A stretch of DNA of 64,000 nt from UBA1413 sp964461455 (GTDB lineage: Bacteria; Bacteroidota; Bacteroidia; Bacteroidales; Prolixibacteraceae): contig CAYWUJ010000003.1 of NCBI GenBank assembly GCA_964461455.1, positions 47,429 to 111,428 of the forward strand, in the 5' to 3' direction. The notes beneath the pieces were generated by a model that was not told where the DNA came from, did not search any database, and was given only the letters and a program-made list of their open reading frames with translations. Numbering within the stretch: position 1 is the stretch's first letter; the number at the start of each line of letters is the position of its first letter. Shown here piece after piece: positions 9,640 to 18,948 of this stretch. Position numbers and translations under genes: made by a program.

Positions 9640-9748
9640 GTTGGGCGGCATTACAGGGCCCTGCCGGCATTACGGAAAACTGAGAGCGTTTTCTGTGGTG
9701 ATTTTCAGGAATTTAACCGTTAAAGAATAGACTATTATAAAAAAAAGT
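9640..9748 (+). other. Intergenic spacer between the ftsZ paralogues
   Basis: At 109 bases this is the longest gap in the dcw cluster here; other junctions are 17 bases or less or overlap. It holds a direct repeat of CGGCATTAC around a palindromic AGGGCCCT (about 9646-9674), a weak GAAAAC/GTTTTC hairpin near 9674-9692, and an A+T-rich stretch before the second ftsZ. A separate promoter or processing site for the second gene is plausible, but no TAnnTTTG element is visible. Confidence 0.35.
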
Positions 9749-11182
9749 ATGACTGAAGAAAAGATCAATTTCAGTTTTGAAAAGAAGGAAGGATCGATCA
9801 TCAAGGTAGTTGGTGTCGGTGGCGGCGGATGCAATGCCGTGAACCATATGTTCAGGTCGGGGATTCACGATGTTGATTTCGTGATTTGCAACACCGACCG
9901 GCAGGTATTGGCCGACAGTCCGGTCCCGGTGAAGATACAGCTGGGGGCCTCCCTGACCGAAGGCAGGGGTGCCGGCAATAAACCGGAAGTGGGCAAAGAC
10001 GCCGCCATTGAAAATATCGAAGATGTACGCAATGCCTTGCTGTCACCCACCAAGATGGTCTTTATCACGGCAGGGATGGGAGGAGGCACCGGTACCGGGG
10101 GAGCTCCCGTCATCGCCGGTTTGTGCAGGGAACTGGGTTACCTCACCATTGGCATCGTCACCATTCCATTTCGCAATGAGGGAAAACGGCGCATCCACCA
10201 GGCCATTGAGGGAATCCGCGAAATGGAGCAGCACGTCGATTCGCTACTAATTATCAACAACGAACGCATCAGGGAGATGTATGGTGATTTCGCCATATCC
10301 AAGGCATTTGCCAAGGCCGATGATGTATTGGCCATCGCCGCCCGGGGCATCGCAGAGATTATCACCGTTCATGAATATATCAATGTTGACTTTGCCGATG
10401 TCGAAACCGTGATGCGCCAAAGCGGCGTGGCCGTCATGGGCACGGGCACCGCCCAGGGTGAAGGACGCGGTCTGGAAGCCGTCGAAAAAGCCCTGGTTTC
10501 CCCGTTGCTCAACAACAGCGACATCAAAGGAGCCAAAAATATCCTGCTGAACATCACTTCAGGCAGCGGCAAAGAGGTCACCATGGATGAAATCGGAGAA
10601 ATTACCGATTATGTCCAAAGCAAGGCAGGATACGATGCCGACCTGATCTGGGGTACAGGCATAGATGCTGACCTGGGCGATCAGATTTCTGTAACGGTGA
10701 TAGCCACGGGATTCAGCACTTCCAGCATTCCTGAGCTGCTGACCAACCAGAAACCGGTCAAGGAAGTACATCTACTCACGGAAAGAGGAGGGGCCAGGGC
10801 TCCTGCGGCCGCGCCGGTAAGAGGCAGCGACCACTCCCCCGCCGGTGAGAAAACGGCTCCCGCCACCGTGAAACAACCCGCCTTCGAATTCGACATCTCC
10901 TCCCACCAACCCCGGAAATCGGATATTGATGTTCTCTACCCCGAAAATTCAAAGGAGGAGTCTCCGCGGGAACAGAGACAGAATATCGACTATTCGAGGC
11001 TCACCGATGATGACATCGATAATCTGGAGAACATCCCCGCCTATATCCGGAAGCAGATAAAAGCGGCCAATGCCGCAGGCCTCCGCCCCAGGGAATATGG
11101 CCATACCACAGTGAAGCCTTCTGCCGACAGGAAAATCTCGATCAGTGGAAATAACCTTTACCTGCATAATAATCCTGACTAA
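9749..11182 (+). CDS. ftsZ: FtsZ paralogue 2, canonical-tail FtsZ
   Basis: Tubulin-like GTPase that forms the Z ring. GVGGGGCNAVN (22-32), GGGTGTGG (111-118) and NVDFAD (212-217) are intact. A linker from about residue 322 is followed by an acidic helix leading into DNLENIPAYIRKQIK (about 424-438), which matches the conserved C-terminal peptide that contacts FtsA and other tethers. A further ~40 residues end in NNLYLHNNPD, a short terminus resembling those of other Bacteroidales FtsZ proteins. Of the two copies this looks like the orthologous housekeeping FtsZ. Eleven bases separate it from yqeY. Confidence 0.95.
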   Translation: MTEEKINFSFEKKEGSIIKVVGVGGGGCNAVNHMFRSGIHDVDFVICNTDRQVLADSPVPVKIQLGASLTEGRGAGNKPEVGKDAAIENIEDVRNALLSPTKMVFITAGMGGGTGTGGAPVIAGLCRELGYLTIGIVTIPFRNEGKRRIHQAIEGIREMEQHVDSLLIINNERIREMYGDFAISKAFAKADDVLAIAARGIAEIITVHEYINVDFADVETVMRQSGVAVMGTGTAQGEGRGLEAVEKALVSPLLNNSDIKGAKNILLNITSGSGKEVTMDEIGEITDYVQSKAGYDADLIWGTGIDADLGDQISVTVIATGFSTSSIPELLTNQKPVKEVHLLTERGGARAPAAAPVRGSDHSPAGEKTAPATVKQPAFEFDISSHQPRKSDIDVLYPENSKEESPREQRQNIDYSRLTDDDIDNLENIPAYIRKQIKAANAAGLRPREYGHTTVKPSADRKISISGNNLYLHNNPD

Positions 11183-11193
11183 ATAGAAAGACC

Positions 11194-11643
11194 ATGACCA
11201 TCTTTGATCAAATCAGCCAGGGCATCATAGAAGCCATGAAAGCCCGGGAAAAGGAGAGACTGGAAGCGCTGCGCAACCTCAAGAAATCATTGCTGGAGGC
11301 CCGTTCCGTGAAAGGTGCCGGCGCCAGCCTGACCGACGAGGAGTCTCTCAAAGTCATCCGTAAACTGGTCAAGCAGGGAAAAGACTCGGCAGAGATCTAT
11401 GACCAGCAGAATCGTCACGATCTCAGGGACCAGGAGCTGGGACAGGTGAAAATCATGGAGGCCTTCCTGCCGCAAATGATGGGAGACCAGGAGCTCACAG
11501 CCTTTATCACCGCCCTGATCGCCCGTTCCGGGGCCACCTCCCTGAAGGAGATGGGCCGCATCATCGGGTTGGCCACCAAAGAACTGGCCGGGAAAGCCGA
11601 TGGCAAGGAAATCGCCGACAAGGTAAAATCCCTGCTCTCCTGA
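11194..11643 (+). CDS. YqeY/GatB-tail domain protein
   Basis: Small cytoplasmic protein (149 aa) of the YqeY family, which resembles the C-terminal tRNA-binding tail of GatB. Its exact role is not established; amidotransferase-like or tRNA-related roles have been suggested from the fold. Typical family features are the helical N-terminus with AMKAREKERLEALR, a central AEIYDQQNRHDL segment, EAFLPQMM, and the C-terminal GRIIGLATKELAGKADGKEI. It is the last gene of the dcw transcription unit and is followed directly by a strong hairpin. Confidence 0.9.
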   Translation: MTIFDQISQGIIEAMKAREKERLEALRNLKKSLLEARSVKGAGASLTDEESLKVIRKLVKQGKDSAEIYDQQNRHDLRDQELGQVKIMEAFLPQMMGDQELTAFITALIARSGATSLKEMGRIIGLATKELAGKADGKEIADKVKSLLS

Positions 11644-11659
11644 TATCCCCTGCGAAAAG

Positions 11660-11716
11660 TACTGAACACAGGAAGAGGCGGTCTTAAAAGACCGCCTCTT
11701 CCTGTGTTATACAGTA
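11660..11716. terminator. Bidirectional hairpin between yqeY and ppiD
   Basis: Two 21-base arms at 11665-11685 and 11688-11708 are perfect reverse complements with a two-base AA centre. The outer pairs TACTG/CAGTA extend the stem after a three-base bulge. It lies between two convergent genes and can act on both strands. There is no long U-run on either side, so it may depend on stem strength or also protect 3' ends. Confidence 0.8.
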
Positions 11717-11736
11717 TCCAGTTCCCGGCAGGGATT

Positions 11737-13860
11737 CTAATAGAATTTTGCCCTTTTGTCTTCGATTTCAACCGCCTTCTGATGGATGTCGAAGGATTGC
11801 ATATTGGCACGGAATGCCATTCCCTGCATCAGCCGCTGTTTTTCGGCCTCCACATTGGTGTCACCACTCTCTTCTGCTGAGGTTACCCTGACCAGAAAAA
11901 TGGCGGAGTTGCCCGTAACAGGGGCTGAAATCACGTTGGGTTCCAGTGATACGGCGGTGCCGATGACGGCAGGTTCCATGCCATAATCAGGAAGAGTGAC
12001 GGTATTGAAATTGACCCCTGAGGCGACGGTCACCTGACCGCCAACGGCAGACGCCACGGCATAAAGGTCGCTTTTACCCTCTGCGGCCTTCTTCAACCTT
12101 TCGCTCAGCAGGGCACTCTTTTTCTCCTTCAGAACGGCCAGTTCGACCCTCTGTTTCACATTTTCAAGGGGGGCGATGCCCTCATCGGTGGCCTTTACCA
12201 GCGTGGCAATGACGAAATTGTCGCCAAATTCAAAGATGGGGGAACCATCGGTATTTTTAAGGATACTCCCGGGTTTGGCTTCGAAGGCAGCCCGAACAAG
12301 GGGGCGTGGATTTTCGAGGCCCATAACGGTGATATCGGTTTCGCGGAGGACGGCCGACCGTTTCGCCAGTTTTTCCTTTTCTACGGCAGCGTCAAATTCA
12401 GCCTTGCTGTTGTTTTCGCTGGCGAATTTTCCGGCAAGGGCGTAAGTCGCCTGGTAGGTTTGGGTACTGGGAGTAACAGTGCGTTCCAGCACTGCGACCT
12501 TGACCTGCCTGGTGGGAACGCCCAGCCTGGTGGTCTGGATAATGTGTATGCCAAACTGTGATCCCACTATTTTCACCTCGTTGACCTTATTGCTGAAGGC
12601 CGCATCTTCAAATTCCTTCACCATCATGCCACGGCCAAACCATCCCAGGTCCCCGCCGTTAATGGCACTTCCCGTATCGGTAGAATAGAGGCGCGCCAGG
12701 GCGCCAAAATCACCTCCCCTGTCAACCAGGCCCTTCAGGCTGTCAGCCAGCGCCTGCACGGCAGGTACCTCTTCCGCAGAATTGACGCGCAGGAGAATAT
12801 GACGGGCCTGTACAGAATCGGGCATCATCTCCGAAGCATGCAACCTGGCCAGCTTGTAGGAGTTGTTCTCAAAATAAGGACCATAAAGGTCACCAACGAC
12901 CGCCCCGCGGCTGAAAATCCATGCCGAGAGAGAATCATTAAGCCCGGAAGCCTTCATCCAGGTATCATTGAAACTCACATCAGAATTGGAATTTACGAAC
13001 TGAATATTGTCAGTGGCATCGGCAAAATCACCCTTGATTTCGTTGATCCACCTCTCGGCATTCGTAAAGTCGGCCGGCGAAGGGTTCACCGGAAAGGTGA
13101 TGAACTCAATGGTCCGGCTTTTCTCATCCTTATATTGTTCCTTGTTTTTCTGGTAATAGTCGGCGAGCTCTTTTTCAGTGACCTTTACGGCACTGTCGGC
13201 AACAAGGGAGTGACGCAGTCCCACCAGTTCCAGATTTACACTCTTGTTTGCCGCCATGAGGCTCTCCTGGGCCTCCTGTCCGGTGACGAAAAGGGCTTTG
13301 TTGATCAGGTTATTGTACTTGGCCGAAAGCCGCTCATTCTGAATCTGCTTTTCCAGGTAGAGCCAGTAACTTCTCTGCTCAGGGGAGACCCCGGTGTCGA
13401 GGTTTTTCAGGAAGTTCACTACCGCGGTCCTGTCAAACTGTCCCGTTTCGGGATTGGTAAAGATCTGCTGAATGATGGCATGAGGGTTATTTCCCTGAAT
13501 CAGGTCAAACATCTCTTCCGCTGATACCCCGAGCCCCAGGTCTTCATAGGTCTCACCCATCACCTTCTCACGGACCATATCCTGCCAGGTCTGATCCCTC
13601 ACCTGTACCCAGGTCGCCTCGTCAAGCTGCGACTGCCCGGTATTGGAACGGTAAATCTCTCCCAGTTCCTCCACTCTTTTCTGAAAATCGGGATACTGGA
13701 CCGACTCCCCGTCGATAGATCCCACTTCCATCTGATTCCTTTGGAGTATGGAGGATCCCGACTGGAATAAATCGCCCAGAATAAATGCTAATAGCGCAAG
13801 GCCTATAATGATGGCCACAAGTACCCCGCCCTGGGTTCTGATCTTTTGTAACGTTGCCAT
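11737..13860 (-). CDS. ppiD: PpiD-like membrane-anchored peptidyl-prolyl isomerase
   Basis: Periplasmic folding factor anchored to the inner membrane. A short N-terminus with IRTQGG is followed by one membrane helix (about residues 12-32, VLVAIIIGLALLAFILGDLF) and a SurA-N type chaperone domain. The parvulin domain lies around residues 350-450, with VQARHILLRV, GGDLGWFGRGMMVKEFEDAAF and QFGIHIIQ. The 707-aa length is usual for Bacteroidota PpiD/SurA-N_3 proteins. It follows the lptC–CNNM operon after a 169-base gap and probably has its own promoter. It may assist folding of outer-membrane proteins or division proteins; client specificity cannot be read from sequence. Confidence 0.9.
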   Translation of the reverse strand: MATLQKIRTQGGVLVAIIIGLALLAFILGDLFQSGSSILQRNQMEVGSIDGESVQYPDFQKRVEELGEIYRSNTGQSQLDEATWVQVRDQTWQDMVREKVMGETYEDLGLGVSAEEMFDLIQGNNPHAIIQQIFTNPETGQFDRTAVVNFLKNLDTGVSPEQRSYWLYLEKQIQNERLSAKYNNLINKALFVTGQEAQESLMAANKSVNLELVGLRHSLVADSAVKVTEKELADYYQKNKEQYKDEKSRTIEFITFPVNPSPADFTNAERWINEIKGDFADATDNIQFVNSNSDVSFNDTWMKASGLNDSLSAWIFSRGAVVGDLYGPYFENNSYKLARLHASEMMPDSVQARHILLRVNSAEEVPAVQALADSLKGLVDRGGDFGALARLYSTDTGSAINGGDLGWFGRGMMVKEFEDAAFSNKVNEVKIVGSQFGIHIIQTTRLGVPTRQVKVAVLERTVTPSTQTYQATYALAGKFASENNSKAEFDAAVEKEKLAKRSAVLRETDITVMGLENPRPLVRAAFEAKPGSILKNTDGSPIFEFGDNFVIATLVKATDEGIAPLENVKQRVELAVLKEKKSALLSERLKKAAEGKSDLYAVASAVGGQVTVASGVNFNTVTLPDYGMEPAVIGTAVSLEPNVISAPVTGNSAIFLVRVTSAEESGDTNVEAEKQRLMQGMAFRANMQSFDIHQKAVEIEDKRAKFY

Positions 13861-14029
13861 TGATTAACAATAATTATATACAATGATGGTTTTAAAAATT
13901 AAGGCACGAAGATAATAATTTTCAGGTTCATACACCCATAATAACATTTTTTTAAGCCCTCAGGGATGTTCCGCTGCCCTTCCCGTATCGTTTGAAATTC
14001 CCTGACGGGCTAGTATAACCTCCTGATTT
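13861..14029 (-). promoter_or_regulatory. Spacer with weak promoter-like element for ppiD
   Basis: This A+T-rich 169-base gap upstream of ppiD contains TATCTTCG on the minus strand at 13914-13907, one base from the Bacteroidota -7 consensus TAnnTTTG. No clear TTTG lies at the expected -33 distance. No reading frame was seen. Confidence 0.3.
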
Positions 14030-15301
14030 TTAATTGTCGGTAATGGTGAGGTGTACCATTTCGATTCTGGTCAGGGTAGCCTTCAGGATTTTGAAGTTCA
14101 TCTTGCCGATGGTCACCACGCTGTTGACCCGGGGAATGCTCTCGTGGTGGTAGAGGATGAAACCCGCCAGTGTTTCGTACTGGTCGGAATCGGGGATGTT
14201 CAGTTTATACTCCTCATTAAGGTCATCAATTTCCTGCCGGCCGGGAAGGATGAAACTCCTGTCGTTGATCCTGCGGCCTGAAAAGTCGTTGGTATCGTGT
14301 TCGTCTTCTATCTCCCCGAAAATCTCCTCCAGGATATCCTCACTGGTGACCAGTCCGGCAGTACCGCCAAACTCATCGACCACCAGGGCGATGCTTCTGT
14401 GTTCATGGATAAAGCGGCTCAGCAAACGGTTGGCGGCCATGGTTTCGGGAACGATCAGCACGTTCTTCAGGAAGGGTTTGATTTCCCTGGCTTTCTGGAA
14501 AATTGCGGAGGTATGGACATATCCTACGATATTATCCTTGTTGCCGTCATAAAAGAGGATGCGCGAATAACCGGTCTCCACGAATTTTTTCCGCAGGGTC
14601 TCCACTCCGGAATTGATATCCAGCACCGAGATTTCATTCCGGGGGACCATGATCTCCCTGAGTTTGACTTTTGAAAAATCGAGGGCATTCCGGAACAGGA
14701 TAACCTCCTTATCGACACTGCCGTTTTGTTCGGCCTGCCGCCCTGAGATCTCCTCAGCCACCAGGTGGTCCAGGTCGCTCCTTGAAAAGAAACTGCTCAC
14801 ATTGTCCACTCCGCGGGCATGTTTCTTCCCCGGCGTGAAACTTCTGACCATCATCACCAGGAGGCCTGTCAGGGGAAAGAGCACCACGAAGATCAGGGAA
14901 AGCGGATACGCCAGGAAGGTCAGCAGCCCATTGGGTGAGAGGGCGAATATCCGTTTAGGAAGCAATTCCCCGAAGAAAAATGCCAGAAGGAAAGTCCCGG
15001 CAATCAAAAGGGTGAAGGTAATCCCTGCGGGCATGTTCAGGGAAGCCATGGACTCCCTGGCGAAGAGGGTAACAGAAATTCCGAGGGTGGCCAGCGACAA
15101 GGTAAATCCTGTGACCAGGGTACTGTTGAATAGTCCCCGGTCGCGGGTAATCAGATGGACCAGTCCATACCGCAGGGGATTGCTTTTTCTGTCGAGTTCA
15201 AAGCGCAGCCTGTCGGCCAGTTTGAATGCCGTGGCCAGGCCTGAAAAAAGGAACAGGAGAAGCAGGGAAATTGCCGTGATCAGAGGTTCGTTCATAACCA
15301 T
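14030..15301 (-). CDS. CNNM/CBS-domain membrane protein (CorC/HlyC family)
   Basis: Membrane protein of the CNNM (DUF21) family, linked to divalent-cation transport; related proteins were long called hemolysin-like or CorB/CorC/MpfA. The N-terminal third carries four hydrophobic segments, including a FFFGELLPKRIFA motif typical of DUF21. A CBS pair follows (REIMVPRNEI to SRILFYDG, then VDEFGGTAGLVTSEDILEEIFGEIEDE), and the C-terminal CorC_HlyC domain includes YETLAGFILY. The first ATG overlaps the lptC stop (TGATG), so the two are coupled; a second ATG six bases later is also possible. Ion specificity (Mg2+ or other) is unresolved. Confidence 0.9.
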   Translation of the reverse strand: MVMNEPLITAISLLLLFLFSGLATAFKLADRLRFELDRKSNPLRYGLVHLITRDRGLFNSTLVTGFTLSLATLGISVTLFARESMASLNMPAGITFTLLIAGTFLLAFFFGELLPKRIFALSPNGLLTFLAYPLSLIFVVLFPLTGLLVMMVRSFTPGKKHARGVDNVSSFFSRSDLDHLVAEEISGRQAEQNGSVDKEVILFRNALDFSKVKLREIMVPRNEISVLDINSGVETLRKKFVETGYSRILFYDGNKDNIVGYVHTSAIFQKAREIKPFLKNVLIVPETMAANRLLSRFIHEHRSIALVVDEFGGTAGLVTSEDILEEIFGEIEDEHDTNDFSGRRINDRSFILPGRQEIDDLNEEYKLNIPDSDQYETLAGFILYHHESIPRVNSVVTIGKMNFKILKATLTRIEMVHLTITDN

Positions 15302-15969
15302 CAGGGATTACCGATATTTACAGGTTGGCGCACGGGCATGGGTGCGGGGGCAAGGGAATCGGCAGAAACATTTCCCTCTCTGTTCAGGCGCACAAATAAC
15401 TCCCCCCTGACATTCTTGATCCGCCAGTTCTCCAGGGAGGCATCCGATTCAAAACCAACCCCCGTAATGGTCTGGTCGGGACGGATGATCTGCACGTACT
15501 CTTCATTATAAATCCGCTTTTCCCGTTCATCCCATATCAGGTGTTCGGTTTTAAGGGTGTCTCCCAAGCTGTTGATGGCCACCACCTCGTTTCTGACTTC
15601 CCAGCGTTTTTCCTTTTCAAACTGCTTGGCATACCGGGCCGAGATACTGGAGACCATCTCCATTTCCGCATTGTATTTGACCAGGAGGATCCCCTGGGGG
15701 AACTCCACAAAAGTGGCACCCTCATTATCATATCGCTTGAGTTCGGGGGTCTTCAGGAAAAATCTTACCATTCCTGAATCGGAATAGGTGGTTTCGAAAT
15801 TTTCAGCATGGAGAACAGGAAGGATTTCAGAGGGGCTGAAGGCCTTGATTTTCTCGATATCGTTGACACAGCCATAAAAAAGTATTGCAGCCCCGAAAAA
15901 CAGGGCTGCAATGGAGCAATATCTGAAGTGAGGGTTCCCGTGATCAGAACCGCACTCTGGTTTGTTCAT
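15301..15969 (-). CDS. lptC: LptC-like LPS export protein, probable lipoprotein
   Basis: Predicted component of the LptB2FG-C complex that passes LPS from the inner membrane to the periplasmic bridge. A hydrophobic N-terminal stretch ends in FYGC, which could be a lipobox, giving a lipoprotein anchor rather than the helix of E. coli LptC. The rest is beta-strand rich and matches the LptC/OstA-like jellyroll, with segments such as TPELKRYDNEGATFVEFPQG and TGVGFESDASLENW. It overlaps the 3' end of the upstream TPR gene by 26 bases and the downstream CNNM gene by one base. lptE lies in another operon of this window. Confidence 0.87.
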   Translation of the reverse strand: MNKPECGSDHGNPHFRYCSIAALFFGAAILFYGCVNDIEKIKAFSPSEILPVLHAENFETTYSDSGMVRFFLKTPELKRYDNEGATFVEFPQGILLVKYNAEMEMVSSISARYAKQFEKEKRWEVRNEVVAINSLGDTLKTEHLIWDEREKRIYNEEYVQIIRPDQTITGVGFESDASLENWRIKNVRGELFVRLNREGNVSADSLAPAPMPVRQPVNIGNP

Positions 15970-17566
15970 TGATCCAACCTCCGACTCTGTAAGAATCTCC
16001 TTCTTTTATCCCCTGGAAGAATGCCGTCTCCTTGTTGGGGAAGTAACCGCGGTAAGCATTGGCTCTTTTAGAAGCGTCGGCCACGCAGTCTTCACCAGCT
16101 CTCGCCCTGGTGAAATAGTCCACGGCCACCCAGAAGACGGTGCTTCTTTCGAAATCATCGCTGCTGAAATTACGTGCCGAAGCGGCGTAGATGTCGCCGA
16201 TGAGCATCAGGGCCTTGCAGTTGTTGGGATTGATGGCCAACGCTTTACGGGCGAAGTTACGTGATTCGATATAGTTGTTCTCTTTGGCGTAGATAAAGAG
16301 GGCGTATTCATAATAGTATCCTTCAAGCAGGGTCTGGTCAGTCTCCTGTTCCATGGCCCTCTTATAGTAATCTTCGGCCTTTTGGGTGTCGTTTTGTTTC
16401 ACGAACATACGGGCCATGTTATAGGCAGCTTCCGCCGAAGGATCGAGATGGTACATCTTTTCGGAAGCCTGGAAGAACAGGGGAGAATCGTCGCAACCGG
16501 CGCGGCCGAGCCTGCGCAGCATCGATTTGATGAAGTCCAGGTCTTCCGATTTATCGGCAAACTGGGGCGTGTAAATCCTCAGCAGCGACTCACAGTCGGC
16601 AGCTCCGGAAGTTCCGAAGATCATCTCCACGGCATTCCTGGCATCGGCAATCCCTTCCGTTTCAGGTTTTGTCTTTTCAATATGATTCAGGACACCGGCC
16701 ACCTTGTCATAGTTGAGCACCACGTCTTCCTTCGATACCTGGCCAAGGCCCAGCAACGACTTGGAAGTCTGCATCAACAGCACCAGTACGGGAATTTCCG
16801 CCTCATTGCCCTGAAGGTTCACCGATTCGTTGAGCCAGTCATAACCCTTTTTATAAATGGTGGTCAGCTCATCATTGGTCATATCTTCGGCGGGGGGCAG
16901 ATTGTACTTCAGCCAGGCGGTTCCCTTGCGTCCGAGAACATAGCCCTTCTGATCGAAGAAACGGATCCTGCGGTCGTAGAGTCTCATCAGCGAGTCGACG
17001 AACTGGTTCTTCACCACCTTGCTGGGAGCAGTCTCAATATAGTGTTCGAACATGTTGGCCCCGTGAATGTAGATATTCAGAGTAGACTTGGGGTATCTCA
17101 TGTACAACACCCGCCAGGCTTCCATGGCCGATTTATAATCTTTCTGTTTGTAGAATTCCCCGTACATCGACAGGTTATTCATAAAGTCCAAATCGTTGGC
17201 CGCCACCAGCTCCTGGAGCCCCTTGAGGTTGACCCCTACCAGGTCAGCGTCTTCCTTGGCGGGAATAACACCGTCAAAACTGAAATCGATCTCGTTGCCC
17301 GATTCGGGAGTAATATCCAACCGTTTGGAATTATCGATAAAAGTAAACCGGAGCCATTTGGCTTTATCATCGGTAGTGACCTCATATTTTCCGTCAAAAT
17401 CAGTGAAGGCAGCGCTGGAACCGCGATGGGCCTCCACCGTGACTCCGGCGGCAGGTTTCCCCTCACGGTATACTGTTCCTTTGATCACCCGCTGGGCGAT
17501 CGCGCTGAAAACAATCCCAGCCACCAGAAAAGTAATAAGAACAGATTTCAAGACAAGTGTTTTCAT
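15944..17566 (-). CDS. Secreted TPR protein with N-terminal carboxypeptidase-regulatory-like domain
   Basis: Predicted periplasmic or outer-membrane-associated protein of about 540 aa. I start at the ATG at 17566, which gives a clear signal peptide (MKTLVLKSVLITF...SAIAQ); 19 further in-frame upstream residues have no support. After cleavage, a short beta-sandwich (IKGTVYREGKPAAGVTVEAH, about residues 24-95) resembles CarboxypepD_reg-like domains. Helical repeats follow, with recognisable TPRs near residues 375-470 (AAYNMARMFVKQNDTQKAEDYYKRAM and the next unit). It is conserved in this position beside lptC in other Bacteroidota. A scaffold role in envelope assembly is inferred, not shown. Confidence 0.8.
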   Translation of the reverse strand: MKTLVLKSVLITFLVAGIVFSAIAQRVIKGTVYREGKPAAGVTVEAHRGSSAAFTDFDGKYEVTTDDKAKWLRFTFIDNSKRLDITPESGNEIDFSFDGVIPAKEDADLVGVNLKGLQELVAANDLDFMNNLSMYGEFYKQKDYKSAMEAWRVLYMRYPKSTLNIYIHGANMFEHYIETAPSKVVKNQFVDSLMRLYDRRIRFFDQKGYVLGRKGTAWLKYNLPPAEDMTNDELTTIYKKGYDWLNESVNLQGNEAEIPVLVLLMQTSKSLLGLGQVSKEDVVLNYDKVAGVLNHIEKTKPETEGIADARNAVEMIFGTSGAADCESLLRIYTPQFADKSEDLDFIKSMLRRLGRAGCDDSPLFFQASEKMYHLDPSAEAAYNMARMFVKQNDTQKAEDYYKRAMEQETDQTLLEGYYYEYALFIYAKENNYIESRNFARKALAINPNNCKALMLIGDIYAASARNFSSDDFERSTVFWVAVDYFTRARAGEDCVADASKRANAYRGYFPNKETAFFQGIKEGDSYRVGGWINEQTRVRF

Positions 17567-17588
17567 TGTAGTGTAGTTTTTCTCAATA

Positions 17589-18896
17589 TTAATCAAATCT
17601 TCTTTTAATAAACCAAAGATCATACAAATTTACGTTTAAGTTTAACCTGGCGTAATTCTCACGGATCAGGTTATTCTTAGTGCTTCCCCGCTTTCCTATT
17701 TCTGCAGAAATGTTGACAGTAGAGTTAGAACGATATACGGGTAGTCCTACTCCAAAACTCATGCCAAAATCTTTAATCTGCTGATTATTAATAGCGATGT
17801 AAGAATTCTCAAAGCGTAATCCTCCCCGGTAGGCGACCCGGGAGAAAAAGGAACGGATGGAGAACTTGTCGGGGATAACCTCCCCTCCGAGGGAAATGAC
17901 AGAGCGGTCCTTGAGCAGTTCATTGGTCAGGCCAAAGGGAAAAACAGCCTTTGACCATCCCTGATAATAGTAGTCTGCGTTGATCTCCAGTTTATTCTTT
18001 TTAACATAAGAAAGGCCTGCCCCTGCCGACAGGGGAAGGGTTATCTTGTCTTTAACTTCGTTTCTGAAAGAGAGTGTGTCGGAATCGCTGTAGGTCTGCG
18101 GTGAACCTCCCTGATAAACGGTCACCGACACCTGTTTGATATTGATATCGGAATTAAAGGCGGTGAATGATGGTTTATTTTCAAGGGTAGCCCCAAAGGT
18201 GAGTGACTGCTCGTTCTTCATGGGCAGGGTAGCCTGAATTCCGAAGTTCATCCCGAAATCACGGAGCCTGATCACGTCGTTTTTTCTGATGGAATACATC
18301 TCGGTATTGTTGGGAAAACCCACGGTACTGCTCCTCGACAGGGTTCCGAAGAAATAGTAGAGGTTGGCGCCTACCGATACATTTTTGAAGGGTTCCACCG
18401 CCAGTCCCAGGAAGGCCCGTGAAAGGGAACCTTCGCCGTAATACATATAGTCGACGTTCCCCGACAGGGGGATGCTGTCTCTGACATAGAGGTCATAGCC
18501 GACATCGGAATAAGGGGTGAGGCCCATGCTGGCGGCAATGCGGGAGGTGATCGGGAAGTTCATGGCGAAATAACGGAAGTTGACGTCGTTGGTTGAGAAC
18601 TTCCCCAGCTCGCTCTTATATCCCGAGAATTTACCGCTGAGCCCGAATTCAAAGAGAAAGGCGAGGCTGTCGACCGCGGTATAGGAGGCCGGATTGGCGA
18701 TGTTGATCTGCTGGGAATTGCGGCTTCCCAAAGAAGCCCCTCCCATGGCCGCTCCCCTGCCGTGGCTCAAATGGTGTAAATCACCAAGCCCGAACCGCGA
18801 AAAGGGAGAAGTGGTATTATTGTTGAATTGTGCAAAAAGCATGGCCGGGAACAACAACATTCCGGTCAACAAAAGCACACGTTTGAATTCCTGCAT
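17589..18896 (-). CDS. Outer-membrane beta-barrel protein (FadL/OmpP1-like)
   Basis: Predicted outer-membrane protein of 435 aa. The start is the ATG at 18896; an in-frame TTG three codons earlier is less likely. A signal peptide ends near AMLFAQ. The mature part begins with NNNTTSPFSRFGLGDLHH and GRGAAMGGASLGSRNSQQIN, which resembles the plug-like N-terminus of FadL-type transporters. Many alternating amphipathic strands follow, and the C-terminus ends with an aromatic/charged strand (LYDLWFIKRRFD). It is the first gene of the OMP–TPR–lptC–CNNM operon. The transported compound is unknown. Confidence 0.8.
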   Translation of the reverse strand: MQEFKRVLLLTGMLLFPAMLFAQFNNNTTSPFSRFGLGDLHHLSHGRGAAMGGASLGSRNSQQINIANPASYTAVDSLAFLFEFGLSGKFSGYKSELGKFSTNDVNFRYFAMNFPITSRIAASMGLTPYSDVGYDLYVRDSIPLSGNVDYMYYGEGSLSRAFLGLAVEPFKNVSVGANLYYFFGTLSRSSTVGFPNNTEMYSIRKNDVIRLRDFGMNFGIQATLPMKNEQSLTFGATLENKPSFTAFNSDINIKQVSVTVYQGGSPQTYSDSDTLSFRNEVKDKITLPLSAGAGLSYVKKNKLEINADYYYQGWSKAVFPFGLTNELLKDRSVISLGGEVIPDKFSIRSFFSRVAYRGGLRFENSYIAINNQQIKDFGMSFGVGLPVYRSNSTVNISAEIGKRGSTKNNLIRENYARLNLNVNLYDLWFIKRRFD

Positions 18897-18948
18897 CCTG
18901 ATCAATTACAATGTTCATTAATGTTGTCATCTACAACTATTCTTCCTG

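Noticed and set aside
8317..11182. The second ftsZ as an assembly duplication
   Set aside because: The two copies differ throughout, especially in the tails, and have different flanks.
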